Shown here one piece after another: positions 17,604-24,422 of a stretch of 39,208 bases of DNA. Position 1 is the first letter of the stretch; each line of letters opens with the position of its first letter. The notes below the pieces were generated by a model. The model was given only the letters and a program-made list of their open reading frames with translations, made no database searches and had not been told where the DNA came from. Source of the DNA: Thiohalobacter sp. (GTDB lineage Bacteria > Pseudomonadota > Gammaproteobacteria > DSM-19610); assembly GCA_026984515.1 (NCBI GenBank), contig JALSRZ010000146.1, positions 1-39,208 on the forward strand, read 5' to 3'. The position numbers were made by a program, and so were the translations under genes.

Positions 17604-18785
17604 ATGATGACCAATAATAATTTCGACACAGTGATTGTCGGTGGCGGGCTGGTCGGGCTCTCGCTGGCCGCCGCGCTTGGCAGGGACGGATTCAGCGTGG
17701 CGGTACTCGAAGCCAGGCCAGTGATCAGCGACTGGCCGGAAGACCGTGTCGACCTGCGTGTGTACGCCATTACCCGCGAATCACAAAGGCTGTTCGAGCG
17801 AGTCGGCGCCTGGCCGGCCATGTTAGCGAAGGCCGGACCCTTTCGCGCCATGCACGTCTGGGATGCCGGTGGAGACGGCGCTATCCACTTTTCCAGTGCC
17901 GATCTTGGCGAGCCTTGTCTCGGGTATATCCTGGAATCACGGGTGATCGAGCAGGCTTTACTGGGCGTACTCGCGGAGCTTCCCACGGTTCAGCATTTCC
18001 GCCCGGTCACCGTGATGGCATTCCGTCAGCAGGAGGACGGGCAACAGCTTGAACTCGAAGACGGGCGTACCCTGCAGGCCGGGTTGCTGGTGGGTGCAGA
18101 TGGCAAACATTCAAAGGTGCGCGATCATGCCGGCATCCATGCGCGCGTATCAGACTATGGCCAGCAGGCGCTGGTCGCGGTGGTCAGCACTGAGCGGCCG
18201 CACGAAGAAACGGCCTGGCAGCGATTCCTGCCGACCGGTCCGCTGGCCTTCCTGCCGTTGATCGATGGCCGTTGCTCCATTGTCTGGTCTGCAAGCAGCG
18301 AGCGGGCGGAACAACTGCTGCAAATGGATGCAGCAGATTTCCGTGTCGAGCTGGGTGAGGCCTTCGAATTTCGCCTGGGCCAGGTAACCGCCTGTGGTGA
18401 ACGTGCGTTGTTTCCCCTGCAGCGCCAGTATGCGGAACGCTATGTGGCTCCGCGAATCGCCCTGGTCGGCGACGCCTCGCATGTCATTCATCCGCTGGCC
18501 GGGCAGGGTGTAAACCTGGGGCTGAAGGATGTCGCCGGGCTTGCGGGTGTGCTGGTGGACGCGCGTCGGCGCCAGCGCGACATTGGCTCGCTGCCGGTAT
18601 TGCGGCGTTATGAACGCGCCCGTAAAGGTGACAATATGGCCATGATGCTGGCCATGGACGGTTTCAAGCACCTGTTTGGCAGTTCGTTTGCGCCACTGCG
18701 CCGGGTGCGCAACCTCGGCCTGAACCTGGTCGACGCCGCGCAGCCGGTCAAGAACCGGATCATGCGTTCTGCAATGGGTTTGTGA
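17604..18785 (+). CDS. ubiI: UbiI/VisC-family ubiquinone hydroxylase
   Basis: 393 residues, paralogous to the upstream UbiH. Features are the FAD fold FDTVIVGGGLVGLSLAAALGR, the middle motif LVGADGKHSKVRDHAGI and the C-terminal VGDASHVIHPLAGQGVNLGL. Position after ubiH identifies it as the C5-hydroxylase UbiI (formerly VisC) by synteny, although UbiF and UbiM relatives share these motifs, so the regiospecificity cannot be read from sequence. It begins 42 bases after ubiH and is surely cotranscribed. Confidence 0.88.
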   Translation: MMTNNNFDTVIVGGGLVGLSLAAALGRDGFSVAVLEARPVISDWPEDRVDLRVYAITRESQRLFERVGAWPAMLAKAGPFRAMHVWDAGGDGAIHFSSADLGEPCLGYILESRVIEQALLGVLAELPTVQHFRPVTVMAFRQQEDGQQLELEDGRTLQAGLLVGADGKHSKVRDHAGIHARVSDYGQQALVAVVSTERPHEETAWQRFLPTGPLAFLPLIDGRCSIVWSASSERAEQLLQMDAADFRVELGEAFEFRLGQVTACGERALFPLQRQYAERYVAPRIALVGDASHVIHPLAGQGVNLGLKDVAGLAGVLVDARRRQRDIGSLPVLRRYERARKGDNMAMMLAMDGFKHLFGSSFAPLRRVRNLGLNLVDAAQPVKNRIMRSAMGL

Positions 18786-18831
18786 AGCGTTTCCAGGGCC
18801 TGTGCCTGCATAGTGATGGCTGAACGAAGCT

Positions 18832-19464
18832 ATGATTATTTCCCACAGATACCGATTCATCTTTATCAAAACCGTAAAAACCGCAGGCACCAGTATCGAG
18901 GTGTTTCTTTCCGGCCGGTGTGCAGAGCAGGACGTGTTTACGCCGATTCTTCCCCCGGTCGCGCCACACCGGGCGCGAAACTTTGGTGATTTTTACAACC
19001 ATGTCTCTGCCAGTGAAGTAAAGGCGGCTGTTCCTGATGAAATATGGAGGAACTATTTCAAATTCTGCGTGGAGCGGAACCCGTGGGACAAGGTGCTTTC
19101 CCTGCATCGTATGTTGAGACACCGAAGTGGCATGGATATACCGTTTGACGAGTTTCTTTCCGGTAAAAACGATGCCTTCAAACTGGCGCTGAATTACCCC
19201 AGGTACACGGACCGGGCCGGTGACCGGCTTATCGTCGACCGGGTGCTTCGCTATGAACGACTGGACGAAGAGCTGGGGGATGTGTTTGGCATGCTGGGCG
19301 TTCCATACAACGGAACACTGGACGTCCATGCCAAGTCAGATGCGCAGGCGGGACAAAGATTGCCATACCGTCAGATCTATACAGACCGGCAAAACCGACT
19401 GGTTGAGCAGGCCTATAAAAAGGAGATAGATCTGCACGGCTACCGTTTTAGCGGGTCCGATTGA
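18832..19464 (+). CDS. Sulfotransferase family 2 protein
   Basis: 210 residues. YRFIFIKTVKTAGTSIEVFL holds the 5'-phosphosulfate loop that binds PAPS, and FKFCVERNPWDKVLSLHRML holds the 3'-phosphate-binding Arg and Ser. It is thus a probable carbohydrate or small-molecule sulfotransferase of the PF03567 type. The acceptor is unknown, and no PAPS-synthesis gene is in the window. It is visibly more A/T-rich than its neighbours (for example the first 60 bases), which, with the lack of operon partners, hints at horizontal acquisition. It begins 46 bases after ubiI. Confidence 0.85.
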   Translation: MIISHRYRFIFIKTVKTAGTSIEVFLSGRCAEQDVFTPILPPVAPHRARNFGDFYNHVSASEVKAAVPDEIWRNYFKFCVERNPWDKVLSLHRMLRHRSGMDIPFDEFLSGKNDAFKLALNYPRYTDRAGDRLIVDRVLRYERLDEELGDVFGMLGVPYNGTLDVHAKSDAQAGQRLPYRQIYTDRQNRLVEQAYKKEIDLHGYRFSGSD

Positions 19465-19578
19465 CCACCGCGGTTGCTGGCAAAGGTGGTCGCTGGTTAA
19501 GGCCGACATAATTCCGGCAGGTGTAAAAATATCGTAACAAGTGTCGGCAAGCTTTACGTCCAGGTGTATGGCTCAACG

Positions 19579-19606
19579 GTGACTGTGCGCCTAACCTGCG
19601 TATAAC
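19579..19606 (+). promoter_or_regulatory. Candidate promoter of the VPLPA-CTERM gene
   Basis: GTGACT at 19579-19584 and TATAAC at 19601-19606, spacer 16 bases, about 97 bases before the start codon. The rest of the 238-base spacer 19465-19702 is unusually A/T-rich and holds nothing else I can name. I did not find a convincing sigma54 site, which is used by some PEP-CTERM systems. Confidence 0.3.
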
Positions 19607-19702
19607 ATTACCGATTCCATTTTTTGCATGATTCTTGCTGTCTGTTCAATGGATATGTATTCACACTGGCAGTCGATGGATGGAAAATCAGGAGGGGACG
19701 AG

Positions 19703-20398
19703 ATGGGTTGGAAAAAAACAACGTTAGTTTCGGCGATGAGCGTGGCAATGGGAGCAGCGAGTTTCAGCACGTTTGCCAGTCTTACCACTGCGGAAACACT
19801 GAATTTTACGCTGGGCCAGGTCGCGGATGTGGGTGGCGGCCAGACGGACATCGTGGGTTCGTACTTTGCCTTTGATTTCACCGGTGACGGAATTATCAGT
19901 GCGAACGACAAGCTGCCGATTGGCAGTTTTAACGGAATCCGTATTGGCGCAGTGCAAGGTGCCAGCGGTAGCCACACCGGCCCAGTCGATGGTTCCGAGA
20001 ACCCGAATATTGATCACCCGTGGGAGATGCTGGGCAGTACGGGTATGCACCAGACTACTACGCCGGTTACCGTGAATGGCGGTTCAGGGGACAATCTGAC
20101 ACTGGATATGAGTGGTTGGGGTTTTACCTGGAACGGCATTCCCAATGTACCCCTTAACCAGACCGGCGCTGCAAATATCAGTTGCACCGCCGGCAGTGGG
20201 TGTTCGGCGGGAAGCAACTACATACTGGATGCCGCTTTTACCGGTGCGGATTCCGGCTCCGGGTTTACAACGGCACCCTACGTCCTGCATCTGGAAGGGA
20301 ATATCACTACCGTGCCACTGCCCGCGACAGCCTGGCTGTTCGGCTCAGGCCTGGCAGGACTGGCAGGGGTTACACGGCGGCGCAGACGCCGGGGCTGA
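19703..20398 (+). CDS. VPLPA-CTERM surface protein with EF-hand loop
   Basis: 231 residues from the ATG preceded by GGAGGGG; longer in-frame starts from 19628 lack this site and would bury the signal peptide. An N-terminal signal (TLVSAMSVAMGAASFSTFAS) is followed by a low-complexity Gly/Ser/Thr/Asn-rich domain. DFTGDGIISAND near 47-58 fits a calcium EF-hand loop. The C-terminus is a sorting tail: VPLPATAWLFGSGLAGLAG plus a run of arginines, the VPLPA variant of the PEP-CTERM signal handled by exosortase. The exosortase itself is not in the window. Such proteins are usually tied to exopolysaccharide and biofilm. Confidence 0.85.
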   Translation: MGWKKTTLVSAMSVAMGAASFSTFASLTTAETLNFTLGQVADVGGGQTDIVGSYFAFDFTGDGIISANDKLPIGSFNGIRIGAVQGASGSHTGPVDGSENPNIDHPWEMLGSTGMHQTTTPVTVNGGSGDNLTLDMSGWGFTWNGIPNVPLNQTGAANISCTAGSGCSAGSNYILDAAFTGADSGSGFTTAPYVLHLEGNITTVPLPATAWLFGSGLAGLAGVTRRRRRRG

Positions 20399-20774
20399 TT
20401 TACGCTTCCGGTGAGGTAAGTGCCGGTGCACGCTGCCGGGCTGTCCGGCTTGTCAGTCAGGTACTCATTGCAGGTCTGCAGGGTTGTTACTTTAAATCAC
20501 TGCTGTCCCGTTAACCCTGGAGCGCGCCTGCAGGTGAGGGCATGGAACCGGTATCGCCCGGTCAGGACCGTCTGCCGCAGGGATGCGGCAGTCGAGCGGC
20601 CAGGGATGGCAGGTTCCGCGTGTCCTGAGCGGGCGATACCGGTTCCATGTCCGGGTAGCCCGACCTGGCTCAAAACGTACCTGCCGCTTATGTTTCAGTC
20701 ACGTGGTTGGCGGGTTAACGGGACAGCAGTGACTTTAAATATGTAAGTAACACGTTTTGCGCTACACTGCGCCT
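20399..20774. other. 376-base spacer with a nested palindromic element
   Basis: No gene is seen. Almost all of the right two thirds is the repeat described at 20491-20739. The left part (20399-20490) has no recognised feature. A possible -10 (TACACT, 20763-20768) lies just before the HxlR-type gene. Confidence 0.7.
20491..20739 (+). repeat. Nested palindromic element, left copy
   Basis: Three layers. Outer inverted repeats of 27/28 bases, beginning TTTAAATCACTGCTGTCCCG at 20491-20517 and mirrored at 20712-20739 with one gap. Inner 28-base arms at 20541-20568 and 20622-20649 with one mismatch. A 53-base core, 20569-20621, with hairpin CTGCCGC-AGGGAT-GCGGCAG, then GTCGAGCG, then hairpin GCC-AGGGAT-GGC. 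Positions 20498-20686 recur inverted at 21983-22172, beyond the HxlR-MOSC pair. The core recurs at 28214-28267. Confidence 0.88.
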
Positions 20775-21176
20775 ATGAGTGGAGCGAGCCCGGAAAGAGA
20801 AAAACCGCCTGGCTGCAAGCGTTCAGCCTGTGGTGTGGCCAGTACCCTCGACCTGCTGGGCGACAAGTGGACCCTGCTGGTGGTGCGGGACCTGCTGCTG
20901 GGCAAGCGCACCTACAGCGAATTCCAGAAATCCCCGGAAGGGATCCCGACCAATATCCTCGCCGAACGGCTGCGGCGCCTGCAGCAGGCGGGCATTATCG
21001 AAAAAATGCAGTACCAGGATCGCCCGGTGCGCTACGCCTATACGCTCACCGACAAAGGGCGTGACCTCGGGCCGGTGCTGCGCAGTATGGTGGTCTGGGC
21101 GAACAAATATATACCCGGAACCTTTACCCTGGAGGAAGTGGACGCCATGATCGGGCAGGTGGGCAGGGACGCATGA
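20775..21176 (+). CDS. HxlR-family transcriptional regulator
   Basis: 133 residues, the size of a one-domain winged helix of the HxlR/MarR-like class. CSVA-type opening is seen as CGVASTLDLLGDKWTLLVVRDLLLGKRTY, then NILAERLRRLQQAGIIEK (recognition helix) and the wing YAYTLTDKGRDLGPVL. N-terminal Cys residues (Cys14, Cys19) are the kind that act as redox or electrophile sensors in this family. The ATG is chosen over an upstream TTG at 20757. It overlaps the MOSC gene by four bases (ATGA), so it probably controls that gene and itself. Confidence 0.9.
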   Translation: MSGASPEREKPPGCKRSACGVASTLDLLGDKWTLLVVRDLLLGKRTYSEFQKSPEGIPTNILAERLRRLQQAGIIEKMQYQDRPVRYAYTLTDKGRDLGPVLRSMVVWANKYIPGTFTLEEVDAMIGQVGRDA

Positions 21177-21973
21177 ACATTACTGAAATCAATATCTACC
21201 CGATCAAATCCACGCGCCGCATTGCGCTGACGGAAAGCGAGGTGCTGCCGCGGGGGCTGCCCTGGGACCGGCGCTGGATGCTGGTCGATGAACAGGGGAA
21301 ATTCATTACTGCGCGCCAGCACCCGACGCTGGCGATGGTGGAAACCCGTTTCGACGGTGACCAGCTTACGGTCAGTGTGGCTGACCGCACGCCGCTGCAG
21401 TTGCCTTTGCAGGCACCTGCCGGGCAACCGCGCAAAGTCACTATATGGAAGGATCAGTGCGACGCCATGCCGGTCAGCGCACAGGCGGATGCCTGGTTTT
21501 CGGACTACCTGGGCCTGCGCTGCCAGCTGGTGCGGATGACGGATGAACTGGTGCGCGGCGTGGACCCGAAATTCGCGCAGCACGGTGACGAGGTAAGCTT
21601 TGCCGATGGCTTCCCGATGTTACTGATCAGTGAGGCATCCCTGAAAGATCTCAACAGCCGCCTGGATACGCCGGTGTCCATGCGCCGCTTCCGGCCCAAC
21701 CTGGTGGTGGATGGCGAGCAGCCTTACGCAGAAGACCACTGGCAGCGACTGCGCATCGGTGCCGTCGAGTTCGAAGGCGTGAAAAACTGTTCGCGCTGCG
21801 TGTTTACCACCATTGACCCGGATACCGGCCGCAAAAATCCTGACAGGGAGCCCTTGCGCACCCTGAGCAGTTACCGGCGGCGCCCGGAGGGTGGCGTGTT
21901 TTTCGGGCAGAACCTGATACCGCGCAGCGGCGGGGTAATTCACGTCGGGGATCCGGTAGAGGTTTGCGGGTAA
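21173..21973 (+). CDS. MOSC domain protein (YcbX/mARC-like)
   Basis: 266 residues. An N-terminal MOSC_N beta-barrel (INIYPIKSTRRIAL, WDRRWMLVDEQGKFITARQ) precedes the MOSC domain with VKNCSRCVFTTIDPDTG; one of Cys206/Cys209, probably Cys209, is the molybdenum ligand by comparison with mARC and YcbX. YcbX has an added C-terminal 2Fe-2S ferredoxin domain; this protein ends before one, so electrons must come from a partner. The family reduces N-hydroxylated compounds, which suits an HxlR-controlled detoxification unit. Both genes lie between inverted copies of a palindromic element. Confidence 0.9.
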   Translation: MNITEINIYPIKSTRRIALTESEVLPRGLPWDRRWMLVDEQGKFITARQHPTLAMVETRFDGDQLTVSVADRTPLQLPLQAPAGQPRKVTIWKDQCDAMPVSAQADAWFSDYLGLRCQLVRMTDELVRGVDPKFAQHGDEVSFADGFPMLLISEASLKDLNSRLDTPVSMRRFRPNLVVDGEQPYAEDHWQRLRIGAVEFEGVKNCSRCVFTTIDPDTGRKNPDREPLRTLSSYRRRPEGGVFFGQNLIPRSGGVIHVGDPVEVCG

Positions 21974-21982
21974 GCAGCAAAC

Positions 21983-22172
21983 CGGCAGGTACGTTTTGAG
22001 CCAGGTCGGGCACCCCGGACATGGAAGCGGGATCACCCGGTCAGGACACGCAGAACCTGCCATCCCTGGCCGCTCGACTGCCGCATCCCTGCGGCAGACG
22101 GTCCTGACCGGGCGATCCCGCTTCCATGTCCTCACCTGCAGGCGCGCTCCAAAGTTAACGTGGCAGCGGTGA
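21983..22172 (-). repeat. Nested palindromic element, right (inverted) copy
   Basis: Inverted version of 20498-20686. The inner 28-base arms are at 22020-22047 and 22101-22128 with one mismatch, and the core is at 22048-22100, nearly identical to the left one. Compared with the left copy the arms differ at several places (ACCGGTAT versus AGCGGGAT), and the opposite arm changes to match, which keeps the pairing. The outer repeat is seen on one side only. The core motif strand here is the minus strand. Confidence 0.85.
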
Positions 22173-22379
22173 GCTTCCTTAACAGATTGATTCCATTGCA
22201 TGAGATTGCCGCGCTGTCCGCCCCCCTGAGCGCGAAGCGTCGTTTCCTGTCCGTTTCGCGGTGAGGGGACGTTCCGGCAGGGGGCAGTGATCGCTTATTT
22301 GCCTGTTTTGGCTGGTGAAGTTTTGCGGCTTGGCGGCATCCGGCCAGCAGGGTATAGTCTGCGCTCGATCTCGTACTGC
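22173..22379. other. Spacer between palindrome and glycine riboswitch
   Basis: The first 60 bases include AGATTGCCGCGC in an A/T- and C-rich setting, a partial inverted copy of the CATTGCG-type repeat (GCGGCAATCT). The remainder holds the presumed gcv promoter. GCAGGGTATAGTCTGCGC at about 22348-22365 includes TATAGT, a plausible -10, about 25 bases before the aptamer, but no good -35 was found. Confidence 0.4.
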
Positions 22380-22590
22380 TGCGGGAGAGGATCGGCGCGG
22401 ACAGGTTTTCGCAGCCGGTCGCCGAAGGCGCAACTCGCTCGGAATCGCTCAGGCAAAAGGACCGTAGCAGCAGGTCTGGACTTCGTTCAGACCGGATGGA
22501 CTCTGGAGAGCGGCCGGGTTTTGTGAGCCGGCCCACCGAAGGGGAAGGCACGATTCCCGTGCCCACACTCTCAGGTTACCGGACAGAGGA
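22380..22590 (+). ncRNA. Tandem glycine riboswitch
   Basis: Two aptamers in series sense glycine and usually turn on glycine cleavage genes. Aptamer 1 opens with GGGAGAGG, has GCCGAAGGCGCAA and closes CGCTCAGGCAAAAGGACC. Aptamer 2 opens GACTCTGGAGAG, has CCACCGAAGGGG and closes ACTCTCAGGTTACCGGACAG followed by AGG. These are the family's conserved blocks in the correct order. A hairpin (22591-22613: GCGACGG/CCGTCGC) follows directly with no T-run. The gcvT start is 77 bases beyond, so control is expected through the gcvT leader. Confidence 0.94.
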
Positions 22591-22613
22591 GCGACGGTTT
22601 TTTGAGCCGTCGC
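22591..22613 (+). promoter_or_regulatory. Hairpin after the glycine aptamers
   Basis: GCGACGG pairs with CCGTCGC around a T-rich loop. It starts one base after aptamer 2 and is the most likely part of the expression platform. The loop, not the 3' side, contains the T-run, so it is not a standard intrinsic terminator. It does not cover the gcvT start region, 55 bases away. Confidence 0.5.
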
Positions 22614-22667
22614 CCTGCCTGTTTCCGGGTGACGCAAAACGCAACGTTTTCGTGGTACAGAGTCACT

Positions 22668-23768
22668 ATGGGTAACAGGACACCGCTGTTTGAAACACAC
22701 AGGGCGCTCGGTGCCAGGCTGGTGGATTTTGCCGGCTGGGATATGCCCATCCACTACGGTTCACAGCTGCAAGAGCACCATACCGTGCGCCGTGATGCCG
22801 GCATGTTCGATGTTTCGCACATGACCGTGGTGGACCTGGTCGGGGCGCAGGCGCGTCCTTTTTTGCGCCACCTGCTGGCTAATAATATCGACAAGCTGCA
22901 GGATGAAGGCAAGGCCCTCTACAGTTGCATGCTCAACGAGCAGGGCGGTGTGATCGACGACCTGATCGTGTATTTCATGCACCCAGACTGGTTTCGGCTG
23001 GTGGTGAATTCCGCTACCCGTGACAAGGACCTGGACTGGATCAATGCACAGGCTGCACCGTTCGACATCGATGTGATTGAACAGCCGGAACTGGCCATGA
23101 TCGCCGTGCAGGGACCCCACGCGCGCGACAAGGTGCTGTCGGTGCTGGACGAGCCCGTCCGCCGGCCCGCCGCCGACCTGCAGCTGTTTTTCGGCACCGA
23201 ACACGGGGACTGGTTTATTGCCCGCACCGGCTATACCGGGGAAGACGGCTTTGAAATCATGCTGCCGGGTACGCAGGCAGCGGCCTTCTGGAATGCGCTC
23301 AAAGACGCAGGGGTAGCCCCGTGCGGCCTGGGCTGCCGGGATACCCTGCGCCTGGAAGCCGGCATGAACCTGTACGGCACGGACATGGATGAATCGCTCA
23401 GTCCGCTGGTCTCCGGCCTGGGCTGGACGGTGGGCTGGGAACCGGCCGGGCGGGATTTCATCGGCCGGGATGCACTGCAGCGTGAACGCGATGCCGGGCC
23501 ACGGCAAAAACTGGTCGGGTTGTTGCTGGAGGACAAGGGTGTACTGCGCAATCACCAGAAGGTGATCACGGACCGGGACGGGCAGGGTGAAATCACCAGC
23601 GGCAGTTTTTCGCCAACGCTGGGCCGTTCTATCGCACTGGCGAGAGTGCCCGTGGATACGGGTGCACGTTGCCAGGTCGAAATCCGTGGCAAGCGGCTGG
23701 CTGCGCGGGTGGTCAAACCGCCGTTTGCACGCAACGGCAAGGCGCAAATCGAACTGGACCAGGGTTAG
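22668..23768 (+). CDS. gcvT: Glycine cleavage system T protein (aminomethyltransferase)
   Basis: Transfers the methylene group from the aminomethyl-lipoyl H protein to tetrahydrofolate and releases ammonia. 366 residues, close to the E. coli 364. The start [20 protein letters not shown] is canonical; an upstream TTG (22602) lies in the riboswitch hairpin and is rejected. Motifs are [20 protein letters not shown], the catalytic Asp in [16 protein letters not shown] and [11 protein letters not shown]. The operon continues with gcvH, gcvPA and gcvPB. Confidence 0.96.
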   Translation: MGNRTPLFETHRALGARLVDFAGWDMPIHYGSQLQEHHTVRRDAGMFDVSHMTVVDLVGAQARPFLRHLLANNIDKLQDEGKALYSCMLNEQGGVIDDLIVYFMHPDWFRLVVNSATRDKDLDWINAQAAPFDIDVIEQPELAMIAVQGPHARDKVLSVLDEPVRRPAADLQLFFGTEHGDWFIARTGYTGEDGFEIMLPGTQAAAFWNALKDAGVAPCGLGCRDTLRLEAGMNLYGTDMDESLSPLVSGLGWTVGWEPAGRDFIGRDALQRERDAGPRQKLVGLLLEDKGVLRNHQKVITDRDGQGEITSGSFSPTLGRSIALARVPVDTGARCQVEIRGKRLAARVVKPPFARNGKAQIELDQG

Positions 23769-23769
23769 T

Positions 23770-23881
23770 TCGTTCATTGCGGGTCACGAAGTGACGCGGC
23801 AATCTCCAGCGGATTGACGCCATTGCATGCAATGGCCACGCTATGTTCGCAATGACGAGCTTATTCGAATGAATCAGGAGT
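23770..23881. repeat. CATTGCG-type dispersed repeat between gcvT and gcvH
   Basis: TCGTTCATTGCG at the left and CGCAATGACGAGC at the right are inverted ends; CATTGCATGCAATG is an internal 14-base palindrome. The tail TTCGAATGAATCAGGAG also follows the copy at 3545-3615. The element fills nearly the whole spacer between two operon genes and would be transcribed into a folded segment of the gcv mRNA. Confidence 0.7.
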
Positions 23882-23907
23882 TTCCTGGATGACAAGGGGA
23901 ATCGGAT

Positions 23908-24297
23908 ATGAGTGAATTACCGGGCGATCTGAAGTACAGCAAAAGCCACGAGTGGGTGCGCGTAAACGATGACGGCACCGTGACGGTCGGTATCACCGAT
24001 CACGCGCAGGAACAGCTGGGTGATATGGTCTATGTGGAAGTGCCGGAGCAGGGCCGCGAGCTGGAAGCGGAAGAAGCCTGCGCCGTGGTTGAATCGGTCA
24101 AGGCGGCATCTGACGTATACACCCCGCTGGCCGGCACCGTCGTGGAGGTCAACGAGGCACTGACCGATGCGCCCGAGACGGTTAACCAGGATGCCTACGG
24201 TGCCGGCTGGCTGATGAAGCTCAGGCCGGCATCCGGTGATGCGTTGAATGATCTGATGGATCCGGATGCCTATCAGGCATTCATTGATGCTGAGTAG
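23908..24297 (+). CDS. gcvH: Glycine cleavage system H protein
   Basis: Lipoyl carrier that shuttles the aminomethyl group among P, T and L proteins. 129 residues, the family's length. The lipoyl-attachment Lys65 sits in [16 protein letters not shown], with [21 protein letters not shown] near the N-terminus. The rest is the usual sandwich with AGWLMKLRP. It follows gcvT after a CATTGCG-type repeat and precedes gcvPA after a hairpin-containing 125-base spacer. A lipoylation system is needed but is not in the window. Confidence 0.97.
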   Translation: MSELPGDLKYSKSHEWVRVNDDGTVTVGITDHAQEQLGDMVYVEVPEQGRELEAEEACAVVESVKAASDVYTPLAGTVVEVNEALTDAPETVNQDAYGAGWLMKLRPASGDALNDLMDPDAYQAFIDAE

Positions 24298-24365
24298 CCG
24301 GACTGCGTTGATGAGTTTCCGCTGAAGCCCCTGACGCTGAATCAGGCCACCCGTTTGCGACAAAA

Positions 24366-24395
24366 CCTGCAGGCCCGCTCCTGCAGGGATTTTTA
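24366..24395 (+). terminator. REP-derived hairpin with T-run between gcvH and gcvPA
   Basis: CCTGCAGG-CCCGCT-CCTGCAGG forms an eight-pair stem with a six-base loop, and GATTTTTA follows at once. It comes from the REP-like family, but the added T-run gives it the shape of a weak intrinsic terminator. It could lower gcvPA expression relative to gcvT and gcvH. No test of function was possible. Confidence 0.4.
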
Positions 24396-24422
24396 AAATT
24401 GATAGACAGGTAGTTGCAGTTT

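Noticed and set aside
20775-21973. HxlR-MOSC as a toxin-antitoxin pair
   Set aside because: Both are full-length members of metabolic/regulatory families with clear non-toxin motifs. The overlap is typical of a regulator and its target.
20491-22172. Possible CRISPR or integron attC sites at the palindromic elements
   Set aside because: The repeats are inverted, not direct and regularly spaced, there are no spacers or cas genes, and no attC R-box sequences (RYYYAAC/GTTRRRY) or integrase are seen.
22602-22667. TTG-started N-terminal extension of gcvT
   Set aside because: It begins in the loop of the hairpin after the riboswitch and encodes no conserved GcvT residues. ATG 22668 gives the canonical start.
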